Assembly (NCBI RefSeq): GCF_000716435.1
Contig: NZ_JNWO01000002.1
Span: forward strand, 62,001-126,000
Direction: 5' to 3'
Source of the DNA: Streptomyces xylophagus
GTDB lineage: Bacteria; Actinomycetota; Actinomycetes; Streptomycetales; Streptomycetaceae
DNA length: 64,000 nucleotides
This document shows positions 51,339 to 60,945 of the stretch, in pieces; positions within the stretch are counted from its first letter, which is position 1; each line of letters starts with the position of its first letter. A program made the position numbers and the translations under genes. Under the pieces are notes generated by a model. It made no database searches, was not told where the DNA came from, and was given only the letters and a program-made list of their open reading frames with translations.

Positions 51339-52142
51339 TCACGCGACCGTACGGAAGCGCAACAACGCCTCCTGCGCGAACGAGGCGACCAGGGACCCCT
51401 GCGCGGTGAGCACATCGCCCCGGCCGTAGCAGCGGCCGTGGGCGAGCAGCGGGCTCTGGTGGCGCAGGAGAAGCCAGTCGTCCGTGGTGAAAGGACGGTG
51501 GAACCACACCGTGTGCGCGGTGACGGCAGACGAGAACGCCGTTCCCGAATCGTGCTGGGTGACCCCTTCGAGCGGCCGAAGCGCCGTGCCGATCAGACTC
51601 AGATCGCTCGCGTACGCCGTCAACGCCGGGGCGAGTTCCGGGGCTACGGTCGGCGTGCGCATCCACAGGTCGTACTCGGGCGCCTCCGACTTCGGCGAGT
51701 CCACGTCGGCGGTGGCCCGGGTGTCCCAGGGAAGCAGCGAGAGGTCCACGTCGTGCTCCGCTCCCGGTACCGGAGGCATCGGGAACGCGATCTGTTGGTC
51801 GGGACCGTCCTCGTGGGAGTGCAGCGACACGGCCGCGACAGCGGCGACACCCTGCGTCTGCCGCGCAACGACCGTCAACGTGGCGAAGGAGCCGCCCTCA
51901 TGATGACGTGTCACTTCGTACCGCACCGGTTCCTGTGGTCGTCCCGCGCGCGCGAACTGGACATGAAGGCTCTTGACCGCCTTGTCCGGGCAGGCGAGTT
52001 GGGCGGCGCGGACGCTCTGGGCGAGCAACTGCCCGCCGAAGATGCGGTGGTAGCCGAGTTCTTGGTTGCGGCCCTCGAACACGCCATCGGGGCGGGTGTC
52101 GAGGTCCAGGCAGGAGAGCAGGTCGCTCCACAGATCGGTCAC
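51339..52142 (-). CDS. tesB: Acyl-CoA thioesterase II (TesB-like)
   Basis: 267 residues from GTG 52142 (GAGGAG eight bases upstream; a GTG five codons further out is possible). Double hot-dog fold: YHRIFGGQLLAQSVRAAQ near residue 30, VKSLHVQFARAGRP, then SLIGTALRPL, VTAHTVWFHRPFTTDDWLLLRHQSP and the C-terminal VASFAQEALLRFR. The active-site Asp, Thr/Ser and Gln of TesB can be placed in FHRPFTTDDW and FAQEALLR. It releases CoA from end products or stuck intermediates. Confidence 0.85.
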   Translation of the reverse strand: MTDLWSDLLSCLDLDTRPDGVFEGRNQELGYHRIFGGQLLAQSVRAAQLACPDKAVKSLHVQFARAGRPQEPVRYEVTRHHEGGSFATLTVVARQTQGVAAVAAVSLHSHEDGPDQQIAFPMPPVPGAEHDVDLSLLPWDTRATADVDSPKSEAPEYDLWMRTPTVAPELAPALTAYASDLSLIGTALRPLEGVTQHDSGTAFSSAVTAHTVWFHRPFTTDDWLLLRHQSPLLAHGRCYGRGDVLTAQGSLVASFAQEALLRFRTVA

Positions 52143-52162
52143 TGATGTCACTCCTCGGTCGA

Positions 52163-52948
52163 TCACAGGTGGACGAGCCGTGGCGCTGACCCGCCGGCCC
52201 GCAGCAGCGCCCCCGCCTCGCGCGTCAACTCCCTTGCGCTGCCCAGCAGTCCGTCCAACACCATGGCCCGCCGGACATGCCGGTGCAGATCGTGTTCGGC
52301 GGTGAACCCGACCCCGCCGAGGACCTGTTGGCAGTGCCGGGCCGCCGTCAGCGCCGCCTGCCCGGCCGCCGCTTTGGCCAGCAGCGCGCCAAGCTCGTCC
52401 GTCGCGGCCACCAGGGTGACCTCGGCGCCGTCCAGCGCCACGAAGGTCTCGGCGAGCCGATGCCGTACGGCCTGGAAGGAGGCCAGCGGACGGCCGAACT
52501 GCACGCGGTCCACGGCGTGTTGGCGGGCCAGCGCGAGCATGGCGCGGCCGGTTCCGACCAGCCACCAGCCCAGCGCGACACGGCCGGCGGCGAGCGGTAC
52601 GGGAGGTCCGGCGGGCACGGTGTGCAGGGGGAGTTCGGCGTCCAGGGTTGTCCCGGCGGCACTGTCGTCGCGCTCCCAGACGACCCACGTACCGCCCGTG
52701 TACGGCAGCGGCAGTGTGCCGCCGACCGGACGGCCCGCCGCATTCAGCAGGACGTCGTTGAGGAGCGGCGCGTGGGCGCCCGTCTCGCCGAGCAGGCGGA
52801 AGGTGAGCGGGACGGCGATGTCCGGTTGTTCGGCGAGCAGTTCGGCCCAGCCGAGGTCTGTGAGGGAGGCGTCCAGTGCCTGCCCCGTCGCGGCCGTCAT
52901 CGTCTTGCGGAGCGTCTCGGCGAGCAGGTCCCGTTCGGCGGCGTCCAC
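52163..52948 (-). CDS. Small acyl-CoA dehydrogenase subunit
   Basis: 261 residues from GTG 52948 right after the upstream stop; about 110 residues shorter than usual. The N-terminal domain is minimal, and the C-terminal bundle (RVQFGRPLASFQAVRHRLAETF, HCQQVLGGVGFTAEHDLHRH) is retained. Pairs with the full-length subunit at 52951 in the same way as the pair at 2441/3289, pointing to a second heteromeric dehydrogenase. Confidence 0.85.
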   Translation of the reverse strand: MDAAERDLLAETLRKTMTAATGQALDASLTDLGWAELLAEQPDIAVPLTFRLLGETGAHAPLLNDVLLNAAGRPVGGTLPLPYTGGTWVVWERDDSAAGTTLDAELPLHTVPAGPPVPLAAGRVALGWWLVGTGRAMLALARQHAVDRVQFGRPLASFQAVRHRLAETFVALDGAEVTLVAATDELGALLAKAAAGQAALTAARHCQQVLGGVGFTAEHDLHRHVRRAMVLDGLLGSARELTREAGALLRAGGSAPRLVHL

Positions 52949-52950
52949 GG

Positions 52951-54066
52951 CTACTCCCGTCCCAGGTCGAGCAGGCGGCGCGCGATGATGTTCCGCTGGA
53001 TCTCGGCCGTACCGCCGTAGATGGTCGCCGCCTTCGCGTACAGGTACTCCGAGCGCCACGGCGTGTCCGTCAACTCCAGTACGCCGGGCAGGAGATCGCG
53101 CACGGTCTCGAAGAGCCGTTGCTCGGCCGTGGCCAGCAGCACCTTGTCGACCGACGTCTCCGCGCCCAGGCGCTCACCCTCGGCCAGGCGCCGCTGCGTG
53201 GCGTGGGAGCGGCAGCGGACGGTGTGCAACGCCAGGTAGGCGGCGCCGAGTTCGGCGTCGTCCGGGATGCTCGTCTCGGCCACCAGGCGGTCAAGCCGCG
53301 TGTAGAGATGGGCGATCCGGTGCCAGAAGCAGGTGGAGCGCTCGTGCGGGAGCAGGTCCATCGCCAGGCGCCAGCCGTCGCCGGGTTGGCCGAGCATCCG
53401 GTCGGCGGGCACGACCACGTCGTCGAAGAACACCTCGGCGAACTCGTCCACGCCGTGCATCGTGCGCAGCGGCCGGACGGTGATGCCGGGGGTGTCCATG
53501 TCGACGAAGAACGCGGTGATCCCGTTGTGTCCCGGCGCGGTGCGGGTCAACAGGACGCAGCGGGCCGCGAATTGGGCCAGGCTCGTCCAGACCTTCTGGC
53601 CGTTGATCACCCAGTGGCCGTCGCGCGGAACGGCCCGGGTGGTGAGGGAGGCGAGGTCGCTGCCGGAGCCCGGCTCGGAGAAGCCCTGGCACCACTGTTC
53701 ACGGCCGCTGAGCAGCCGCGGGACCATCTCGGCGGCCAGTGCGGGAGGGGCGTACGAGATCATCGTCGGGGCGAGGACCTCGATCATCGAGTAGATCCCC
53801 GGCTCGGCCAACTCCCGGGTGGCGACCTCCTCGCCGAGCACCGCCCTCAGCACCGCCGGCCCGCCGAGCCCCCTCACCTCGGCGGGCCAGCCGTACCGCA
53901 TCCAGTCCGCGTCGAACAACGCCCGTCGGACCCGGGCCAGTTGAGCGACCTGGGCGTCGAGGGAGTGGTCCGGGCCGGGGGACAGGTCGTGCTCGTCCAG
54001 CCAGGCGCGCAGGCCCCAGCGGAAGCCGCCGACGTCCATGTTCCCGGGCGGTGAGGTGACGCTCAT
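52951..54066 (-). CDS. Acyl-CoA dehydrogenase, full-length subunit
   Basis: 371 residues from ATG 54066 overlapping the SnoaL-like stop by four bases. WCQGFSEPGSGSDLASL, NGQKVWTSLAQF in the middle domain, FFDDVVVPADRMLGQPGDGWRLAM, and C-terminal ATIYGGTAEIQRNIIARRLLDLG. The FAD-contact region is complete. Expected to act with the small subunit encoded downstream. Confidence 0.9.
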   Translation of the reverse strand: MSVTSPPGNMDVGGFRWGLRAWLDEHDLSPGPDHSLDAQVAQLARVRRALFDADWMRYGWPAEVRGLGGPAVLRAVLGEEVATRELAEPGIYSMIEVLAPTMISYAPPALAAEMVPRLLSGREQWCQGFSEPGSGSDLASLTTRAVPRDGHWVINGQKVWTSLAQFAARCVLLTRTAPGHNGITAFFVDMDTPGITVRPLRTMHGVDEFAEVFFDDVVVPADRMLGQPGDGWRLAMDLLPHERSTCFWHRIAHLYTRLDRLVAETSIPDDAELGAAYLALHTVRCRSHATQRRLAEGERLGAETSVDKVLLATAEQRLFETVRDLLPGVLELTDTPWRSEYLYAKAATIYGGTAEIQRNIIARRLLDLGRE

Positions 54067-54530
54067 GTACCCGGGCGCTGATAGGCGTGCGGGCGGCCCG
54101 AGTCGTGCGCTCCGCTGCGGCGGATGAACGTCATGGCGCGGGTGCGCAGTCGCCAGCCCTCGTCCGTGCGGACGTAGGTGTCGTTGTAGTAGCCGATCCG
54201 CAGGTCGTGCGTGGCGTGGTCGACGAAGCAGAGCGGCTGGGTGCCGGTCGCCGTGTCGCCCGACAGATCGACGGCCGGCGTACCCGTCAGGAACAGCCCC
54301 TTGGGGGCGGCGGCCACGAGCGCCGGGAACTCGTCGAGGCCGTAGGAGTCGCCGAAGGCGCTGTACGTGCCGTCGGGTGTGAACACCCCCAGCACCCCGT
54401 CCAGGTCACCGCGGGTGATGCACACCGCGTAGCGGGCGAGGAGCTGCTGGATCTCCATCAGGTCGTCGGTCGGACCAGGGGGAGGAGCCGGAACAGGCAA
54501 GGAGGACAAGGACTTTCCACCCTTCACCAT
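54063..54530 (-). CDS. SnoaL-like (NTF2-fold) protein
   Basis: 155 residues if started at ATG 54530, just five bases past the operator; without a ribosome-binding site, this may be leaderless. An ATG at 54459 is an alternative that removes the proline-rich N-terminus. NTF2-like core: MEIQQLLARYAVCITRGDLDGVLGVFTPDGTYSAFG, VDLSGDTATGTQPLCFVDH, DTYVRTDEGWRLRTRAMTFIRR. Same family as the 7003-7530 protein. Possible isomerase/dehydratase role; unassigned. Confidence 0.75.
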   Translation of the reverse strand: MVKGGKSLSSLPVPAPPPGPTDDLMEIQQLLARYAVCITRGDLDGVLGVFTPDGTYSAFGDSYGLDEFPALVAAAPKGLFLTGTPAVDLSGDTATGTQPLCFVDHATHDLRIGYYNDTYVRTDEGWRLRTRAMTFIRRSGAHDSGRPHAYQRPGT

Positions 54531-54534
54531 GAGT

Positions 54535-54549
54535 GAGAATGCCATTCTC
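54535..54549. promoter_or_regulatory. Operator GAGAATGCCATTCTC before the SnoaL-like gene
   Basis: Perfect palindrome five bases from the ATG of the - strand operon, in the divergent spacer shared with the permease operon. Confidence 0.8.
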
Positions 54550-54610
54550 TCAGATGAGTGGCAGATTTCCACGGGGTGGCGGGCAACGTCAACAGTCTCT
54601 GTCTGAATGG

Positions 54611-54639
54611 TTGATTCTCCGTAGATGAGAAGCTAGTTT
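54611..54639 (+). promoter_or_regulatory. Promoter TTGATT-N17-TAGTTT of the transporter operon
   Basis: -35 TTGATT at 54611-54616 and -10 TAGTTT at 54634-54639, 17 bases apart and 29 bases before the ATG; same layout as 20659-20687, including the flanking ATGGTTGATTC. Confidence 0.6.
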
Positions 54640-54641
54640 CC
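54627..54641. promoter_or_regulatory. Operator GAGAAGCTAGTTTCC overlapping the -10
   Basis: Nine of twelve arm positions match; placed over the -10 exactly as at 20675-20689, sharing the variant right arm GTTTCC. Confidence 0.55.
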
Positions 54642-54668
54642 AGAGATGGAGAGGGGAGATCCGACGCG

Positions 54669-56783
54669 ATGGACCAGTTCCTCACCTTCGGGATCGTCGG
54701 CCTGAGCACGGCCGCGATCTATGCCGTCATCGGCAGTGGGCTCGTGCTCACCTACACCACCACCGGCGTGTTCAACTTCGCGCACGGCGCGGCCGGCATG
54801 CTGTCCGCGTTCATGTACTGGCAGCTGACCGTCGGCTGGGGCTGGCCCGTTCCGGTCGCCCTGGTCGTGGTGCTGCTCGTGCTCGCCCCGGGCTTCGGAC
54901 TGCTCGTGGAGCGGTTCGTACTGCGGCCCGTCCAGGCCCTCGGCGAAGCCGAACGGCTCGTCATGACGGTCGCGCTGCTCAGCGGTCTCATCGCCACGGC
55001 GCGCTGGATCTGGGACCCGAACGTGGCGCGCCCCCTGCCGATGTTCTTCGCCGCCCGCAAGCCGATCCACCTCGGCCCGGCCGTCATCACCTGGCACCAG
55101 GCGATCACCATGGCGGTGGCCGTCGCCGTGGCGATAGGCCTGCGCATCCTGCTCTACCGCACCCGCGCCGGAGCCGAGATGCGCGCGGCCGTCGACGACC
55201 GGGCACTTGTCGGCCTCACCGGCGCCGACCCGGTCCGGGCGGGCCGGGTCTCCTGGATCCTCGGCACCCAACTGGCCGCGATCGGCGGCATCTTGATCGC
55301 CCCGACCGTCACCCTGGATGCCGCCCAGCTCTCCCTGCTGATCGTCAGCGCCTACACCGCGGCCGTCTTCGGCAGGCTGCGCAGCCTGCCGCTCACCTTC
55401 CTCGGCGCCGTCGTCGTCGGCTGCATGGAGAGCTATCTCACCGGCTACCTGCCGCAGAACGAATACCTCCCCGGACTACGGCTCGCCGCCCCCGCCTTCC
55501 TGCTCTTCCTCGCCCTGCTGGTCTTCCCGCACCGACGCCTGCGCGGCCGCGAACGACGACTCGCCCGCGTACCGGTACCGACCGCGCGCGGCACGCTCGT
55601 CTTCGCCGCGGTCGTCATCGCCTTCGGCGCGGTACTGGCCTCCCTCCTCGGAGAAGCCGACCTCATCACCTACGGAGCGATCTTCTCGCTGGGCGTAGTG
55701 GCACTCTCGTACGTCCCGCTCGCCGGGTACGCCGGACAGGTCTCCCTGTGCCAGCTGAGCATGGCGGGCATCGGCGCGGTCGTCTGGGGACACCTCGGCG
55801 CCCACGGCCAACTGTGGGCCCTCGGGGCTGCGATCCTCGTCTCGGCGGCGGCCGGAGCGCTGGTCGCACTGCCCGCACTGCGGCTCTCCGGTGTGTATCT
55901 CGCCCTGGGGACAGCCGCGTTCGCGGTGATCCTCGACCGGTGGATCTTCGGCATCCCGGCCTTCCATGTTTTCGGCCTGCGGATCGCCCTCTTCGACCAG
56001 GGCTCGGTCGACGTCTCCGGACCCCGTCTCTTCGGCCTACGGCTCGACAGCGGACGGGAGTTGATGGTGTTCGCCGCCGTCTGCCTCGCCCTCGCCTCGA
56101 TCGGCGTGGCGGCCCTGCGCCGCAGCCGCTTCGGCCGGCGACTGATCGCCCTGCGCGACAGCGAGGCCGCGTACGCCACCCTCGGCGGCAACCTGCTCGT
56201 CGCCAAGGTCGCCGTGTTCGCCCTCGCCTCCGGCATCGCGGGACTCGGCGGAGCACTGTACGGAATGCAGCAACGCACCGTCACCGCCGACCAGTTCAGC
56301 CTCATCGCCGGCCTGCCCATCTTCCTCGTCGCCGTGGTCGGCGGACTCGGCGCGGTCGGCAACGGCCTCTTCGCCGGCACCGCCTTCGTCGCCCCGACGA
56401 ACGCCCTGATCGCCATCGCCCCCGGCACCGCGAACCTGGTCGCCCTGCTCCCCGGCCTGGCCGGCGTCGGACTCGGACACAACCCCGACGGCATCGTCTC
56501 CCGCTTCCGCCGCCAGTGGGAGCCACTCGCCCGCGACCGCATCGCCCTGCCCATCCTGCTCTGCGTCCTCGCCCTGGCCTGGGCACTGCGCTTCACCGAC
56601 GTGATCAACGACTGGACGTACTACGGCGGTTCACTCGTCATCGCCGCGGCACTCCGCGCCTGGGCGAGCGCCCGGCAGGCCGAACCGGCCGAGCCGGAGA
56701 TCCCCGTCGAGTGGTGGGGCCTACGGCGTGCCTGGCGCCCCGAGGACGAGGAGGTGCTGGCCCGTGGCGTCGCTGCAGGTTAG
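54669..56783 (+). CDS. Fused branched-chain-type ABC permease (LivH-LivM-like)
   Basis: 704 residues. Residues 1-290 are a LivH-like permease (AIYAVIGSGLVLTYTTTGVFNFAHGAAGMLSAF; VERFVLRPV; GILIAPTVTLD), and 305-615 a LivM-like permease (ITYGAIFSLGVVALSYVPLAGYAGQVSLCQLSMAGIGA; RLSGVYLALGTAAFAVIL; IAGLGGALYG). These are separate proteins in most bacteria. A C-terminal part adds one or two helices and a short charged tail. It would form the whole membrane channel with the ATPases downstream and the solute-binding protein at 24141. Confidence 0.9.
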   Translation: MDQFLTFGIVGLSTAAIYAVIGSGLVLTYTTTGVFNFAHGAAGMLSAFMYWQLTVGWGWPVPVALVVVLLVLAPGFGLLVERFVLRPVQALGEAERLVMTVALLSGLIATARWIWDPNVARPLPMFFAARKPIHLGPAVITWHQAITMAVAVAVAIGLRILLYRTRAGAEMRAAVDDRALVGLTGADPVRAGRVSWILGTQLAAIGGILIAPTVTLDAAQLSLLIVSAYTAAVFGRLRSLPLTFLGAVVVGCMESYLTGYLPQNEYLPGLRLAAPAFLLFLALLVFPHRRLRGRERRLARVPVPTARGTLVFAAVVIAFGAVLASLLGEADLITYGAIFSLGVVALSYVPLAGYAGQVSLCQLSMAGIGAVVWGHLGAHGQLWALGAAILVSAAAGALVALPALRLSGVYLALGTAAFAVILDRWIFGIPAFHVFGLRIALFDQGSVDVSGPRLFGLRLDSGRELMVFAAVCLALASIGVAALRRSRFGRRLIALRDSEAAYATLGGNLLVAKVAVFALASGIAGLGGALYGMQQRTVTADQFSLIAGLPIFLVAVVGGLGAVGNGLFAGTAFVAPTNALIAIAPGTANLVALLPGLAGVGLGHNPDGIVSRFRRQWEPLARDRIALPILLCVLALAWALRFTDVINDWTYYGGSLVIAAALRAWASARQAEPAEPEIPVEWWGLRRAWRPEDEEVLARGVAAG

Positions 56784-57470
56784 TGGAGTGACCGTCTCCT
56801 TCGGCGGAAACCGCGCTCTCGACGGGGTCGCCCTGACCGCCGAGGCGGGCCGGGTCACCGGACTCATCGGACCCAACGGGGCAGGCAAGAGCACCCTGTT
56901 CGACGTCGCCTCCGGACTGCGCAGACCCTCCTCCGGACAGGTCCGGCTGGACGGCCGCGACGTCACCCGCGCCCGGCCCTCCGCGCGCGCCCGGCACGGA
57001 CTCGCCCGCACCTTCCAACGCCTCGAACTGTTCGGCCGCCTCAGCGTGCGTGACAACCTGCTCGTCGCCGCAGAACTCGGCCCCGAACGCCGCCGGGCCG
57101 ACCGGATCGTCACCGAGATCCTGCACCGCCTCGAACTCACCGACCTCGCCGACACCTCACCCGACGCACTCCCCACCGGAGTCGGCCGGCTCGTCGAAGT
57201 CGGCAGGGCCCTCGCGATCCGACCGAAGGTGCTTCTCCTCGACGAACCCGCCGCAGGACAGGACGTGGAGGAGACCGAACGCTTCGCGGAACTCCTGCGC
57301 GCCCTCACCGATGACGGCACCGCCGTCGTCCTCGTCGAACACGACATGAGCCTCGTCATGGCCGTCTGCGACGAGGTGTACGTCCTCGACCTCGGCAAGA
57401 TCATCGCCGTCGGCCCGCCCGAGGTGATCCGCAGCGACGAAACGGTTCTCGCCGCCTACCTGGGGGACGC

Positions 57471-57474
<4 letters not shown>
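56764..57474 (+). CDS. ABC transporter ATP-binding protein (LivG-like)
   Basis: 236 residues from GTG 56764, 20 bases inside the permease 3' end. Walker A GPNGAGKST near residue 37, a variant signature LPTGVGRLVEVGRAL where LSGGQ is expected, Walker B VLLLDEPAAG and switch histidine VEHDM. The altered signature also occurs in other actinobacterial LivG relatives. Forms the ATPase pair with the next gene. Confidence 0.9.
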
Positions 57475-58174
<700 letters not shown>

Positions 58175-58178
<4 letters not shown>

Positions 58179-58558
58179 CGTCCACCGAGACGCGAGCGGA
58201 CCGCTTCGTCCGCGAACTCACCGTCCTGAAAATCCCCGACCCGGCCGCCGGAAGGGCCGCTCTCTGGCTGCGCGCGGGCGCCGCCCTGATGACGATCGGC
58301 GTCGTCCTCGGCGTGTGCGCCTACTTCATCTCGCACAACACCAGCGATCCGCTGGTGCAGAACGACGCTCTCACCCTCGGCCTCGCCGCGGTCGCCGGGA
58401 GCGTCGTCGGTTCGGCGCTCTTCCTGCGGTACTCGCTCACCGGCTTCCTGCGGTACTGGATGGCCCGTCAGTCCTACGACGTGGAACTCCTCGCCGACCG
58501 CCTGCTCGAAAGGGAACTCCGCCATGACCCCACCGGCACCGACGCTGCGCCCCGGTGA
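58175..58558 (+). CDS. Conserved membrane protein (127 aa)
   Basis: Two membrane helices: LRAGAALMTIGVVLGVCAYF and TLGLAAVAGSVVGSALFLRY, followed by a basic/amphipathic helix (FLRYWMARQSYDVELLADRLLERELRH). Coupled to the LivF gene. Proteins like this occur next to such transporters in actinomycetes; possible membrane accessory. Function unknown. Confidence 0.75.
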
Positions 58559-58847
58559 CCAACTCGCCAGCACCGTCTGCGGCACCCGCGTGGTCGTCAT
58601 CCGCGCACCCGGCGCCGGCCGGCCGCAGCCCCGACTGACCTGCGGCGACAGCCCGTTGGTCCCCGCGGCCGACGCACCCCCGGCGAAGCCCGGACCGGCC
58701 GGCACCACCACCCTCATCGGCAAGCGGTACGTGGACGCCACCGGGACGCTCGAACTGCTCTGCACCGCCTCCGGCGCGGGCGAACTGGCCTGTGACGGCG
58801 CCCCCATGGCCCTGAAGGCGGCCAAGCCGCTGCCCGCCTCCGACTGA
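58524..58847 (+). CDS. Conserved hypothetical protein (107 aa)
   Basis: Starts 35 bases inside the membrane protein gene. The product is beta-rich with several cysteines (STVCGTRVVVIRAPG, LTCGDSPLV, LELLCTASGAGELACDGAPM) and a GKRYVDATGTLELL core. Spaced cysteines suggest a small metal-binding domain but no domain is recognised. Its constant position between transporter and amidohydrolase genes suggests a pathway role. Confidence 0.65.
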   Translation: MTPPAPTLRPGDQLASTVCGTRVVVIRAPGAGRPQPRLTCGDSPLVPAADAPPAKPGPAGTTTLIGKRYVDATGTLELLCTASGAGELACDGAPMALKAAKPLPASD

Positions 58848-58873
58848 CCGACCCACCCCCGTAAGGAGCCGTC

Positions 58874-60169
58874 ATGGACCGCGACGACCTCATCCTCATC
58901 AGCGTCGACGATCACATCATCGAACCGCCCGACATGTTCGTGAACCACCTGCCCGAGCGCTACAAGAAAGACGCGCCCCAGCTGGTCCACCGGGACGACG
59001 GAACCGACGTGTGGCAGTTCGGCGGCGCGACCATCACCAACTCCGCGCTCAACGCCGTGGCCGGCCGGCCCAAGGAGGAGTACGGCGTCGAACCGCAGGG
59101 CCTCGACGAGATCCGCCCCGGCTGTTACGACGTGCACGAGCGCATCAAGGACATGAACGCGGGCGGCATCCTCGCCCAGATGAACTTCCCGTCCTTCCCG
59201 GGCTTCTCGGCCCGGCTCTTCGCGACGAAGGACGTGGACTTCTCCCTCGCACTCGTACGGGCCTACAACGACTGGCACATCGACGAGTGGTGCGCCGCCT
59301 ACCCGGGGCGCTTCATCCCGATGGCGCTCCCCGCCATCTGGGACGCGGAGCTGTGCGCGGCGGAGGTCCGCCGGGTCGCGGAGAAGGGCGTTCACTCGCT
59401 CACCTTCACCGAGAACCCCGCCGTCCTCGGCTACCCGAGCTTCCACGACCCGTACTGGAACCCTCTGTGGCGCGCGCTGTCCGACACGGACACCGTCATG
59501 TCGGTGCACATCGGCTCCTCCGGCAGGCTCGCCGTCCCGGCCGCCGACTCGCCACCCGACGTGATGATCACCCTCCAGCCGATGAACATCGTCTCCGCCG
59601 CCGCAGACCTGCTCTGGTCACCCCCGATCAAGCAGTTCCCGAACCTGAAAATCGCCCTCTCGGAAGGCGGAACGGGCTGGATCCCGTACTTCCTGGAGCG
59701 CCTCGACCGCACCTTCGAGATGCACTCGACGTGGACCCTCCAGGACTTCGGCGGCAAGCTGCCCTCCGAGGTCTTCCGCGAGCACTTCCTGACCTGTTTC
59801 ATCACCGACAAGCTGGGCGTACGACTGCGCCACGACATCGGCATCGACAACATCTGCTGGGAGGGCGACTACCCGCACAGCGACTCGCTGTGGCCGGACG
59901 CCCCCGAGCAACTGCACGACGTGCTCTCGAGCTGCGACGTCCCCGACGACGAGGCCCGGAAGATCACCTACGAGAACGCCATGCGCTGGTACTCCTTCGA
60001 CCCCTTCGCGCACATCCCGCGCGAACAGGCCACCGTGGGCGCACTGCGCAAGGCGGCCGAGGGCCACGATGTCAGCACCCGGTCCCGCAGCCACCAACTC
60101 ATCGAGCCCGCCGAAAAGTTGGAGGCGTTCCGCTCCAAGGCCCGGGCGGCCGTGGCGGCGGCCCGATGA
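58874..60169 (+). CDS. Amidohydrolase_2-type protein
   Basis: 431 residues from ATG 58874 with AAGGAG eight bases upstream. ISVDDHIIEPPDMF at the N-terminus, VMSVHIGSSGRL, LSEGGTGWIPYFLERLD and CWEGDYPHSDSLWPDA carry the family's metal and catalytic positions (Asp/His near residue 12, His in SVHIG, Glu in SEGGTGW, Asp in GDYPHSDS). Related to the 38027 protein. The family comprises decarboxylases and hydrolases of ring or acyl substrates; the exact reaction is unknown. Coupled to the hydratase. Confidence 0.9.
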   Translation: MDRDDLILISVDDHIIEPPDMFVNHLPERYKKDAPQLVHRDDGTDVWQFGGATITNSALNAVAGRPKEEYGVEPQGLDEIRPGCYDVHERIKDMNAGGILAQMNFPSFPGFSARLFATKDVDFSLALVRAYNDWHIDEWCAAYPGRFIPMALPAIWDAELCAAEVRRVAEKGVHSLTFTENPAVLGYPSFHDPYWNPLWRALSDTDTVMSVHIGSSGRLAVPAADSPPDVMITLQPMNIVSAAADLLWSPPIKQFPNLKIALSEGGTGWIPYFLERLDRTFEMHSTWTLQDFGGKLPSEVFREHFLTCFITDKLGVRLRHDIGIDNICWEGDYPHSDSLWPDAPEQLHDVLSSCDVPDDEARKITYENAMRWYSFDPFAHIPREQATVGALRKAAEGHDVSTRSRSHQLIEPAEKLEAFRSKARAAVAAAR

Positions 60170-60894
60170 GCGACCTGGTCCTGACGGAACGGGTCGGCGC
60201 CGTCCTGGTGGCGACCCTGAACCGCCCGGAGGCCCGAAACGCTCTGAATCCGGAGCTGATTGACGAACTGTCAGCTGCGCTCCGGGAGGCGGACGCCGAC
60301 CCGGCGGCCCGGGCGATCGTCCTCACGGGCGCCGGAACGGTCTTCTGCTCCGGCATGGACCTCAAGGCGTTCGCGAAGGGCGGCGGCAAGTTCGACGGCC
60401 TGGTGTGGTTCTTCCGCGAGGGCATCACCACACCGGTGATCGCCGCCCTCAACGGCTCGGCACTCGCCGGCGGGTTCGAACTGGCCCTGGCCTGCGACCT
60501 GGTGGTCGCCGCCGAGGACGCCAAACTGGGGATCGCGGAGGTGAAACGGGGCCTGTTCGCTGCCGGCGGCGGTACGACCCTCGCTGACCGCGTGCCCCTG
60601 GCTGTCGCCCTGGAGATGGGGCTGACCGGCGACTTCGTCACCGCCACGGACGCCAGGCAGTTCGGCCTGGTGAACCGTGCCGTGCCGGCCGAGAAGGTAC
60701 GGGACGAGGCACTGACCCTGGCCGGGCGCATCGCCGAGAACGGCCCTCTCGGCGTCGCGATGACCAAGAAGCTGATGCGACAACGCCGTTGGGCCGAACC
60801 GGAAGAGGTCGAGTCGGTGTTCAGGAGCGCCGACGCGGTGGAGGGGGCACGGGCGTTCGCCGAACGCCGTAGCCCGGTGTGGACGGGGAAGTGA
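60166..60894 (+). CDS. Enoyl-CoA hydratase
   Basis: 242 residues from ATG 60166 (ATGA overlap). ATLNRPEARNALNPELIDEL, VFCSGMDLKAFAKGG, LNGSALAGGFELALACDLVVAAEDAKLGIAEVKRGLF. The oxyanion loops are normal; the catalytic glutamates can be placed in GFELAL and in GIAEVKRG. Ends the transporter operon, with a hairpin terminator just downstream. Confidence 0.9.
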   Translation: MSDLVLTERVGAVLVATLNRPEARNALNPELIDELSAALREADADPAARAIVLTGAGTVFCSGMDLKAFAKGGGKFDGLVWFFREGITTPVIAALNGSALAGGFELALACDLVVAAEDAKLGIAEVKRGLFAAGGGTTLADRVPLAVALEMGLTGDFVTATDARQFGLVNRAVPAEKVRDEALTLAGRIAENGPLGVAMTKKLMRQRRWAEPEEVESVFRSADAVEGARAFAERRSPVWTGK

Positions 60895-60899
60895 CGGAA

Positions 60900-60939
60900 C
60901 TCCGGGGTCTCCGAGGCCATGGTCTCGGAGCCCCCGGAG
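60900..60939. terminator. Bidirectional hairpin terminator
   Basis: CTCCGGGG-T-CTCCGAG (60900-60915) pairs with CTCGGAG-C-CCCCGGAG (60924-60939), 15 pairs with one mismatch and an eight-base loop, between the convergent hydratase genes. Confidence 0.8.
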
Positions 60940-60945
60940 CGATGC

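Noticed and set aside
51531..51545. GAGAACGCCGTTCCC inside the thioesterase gene
   Set aside because: Only a loose match, deep in coding sequence and far from any start.
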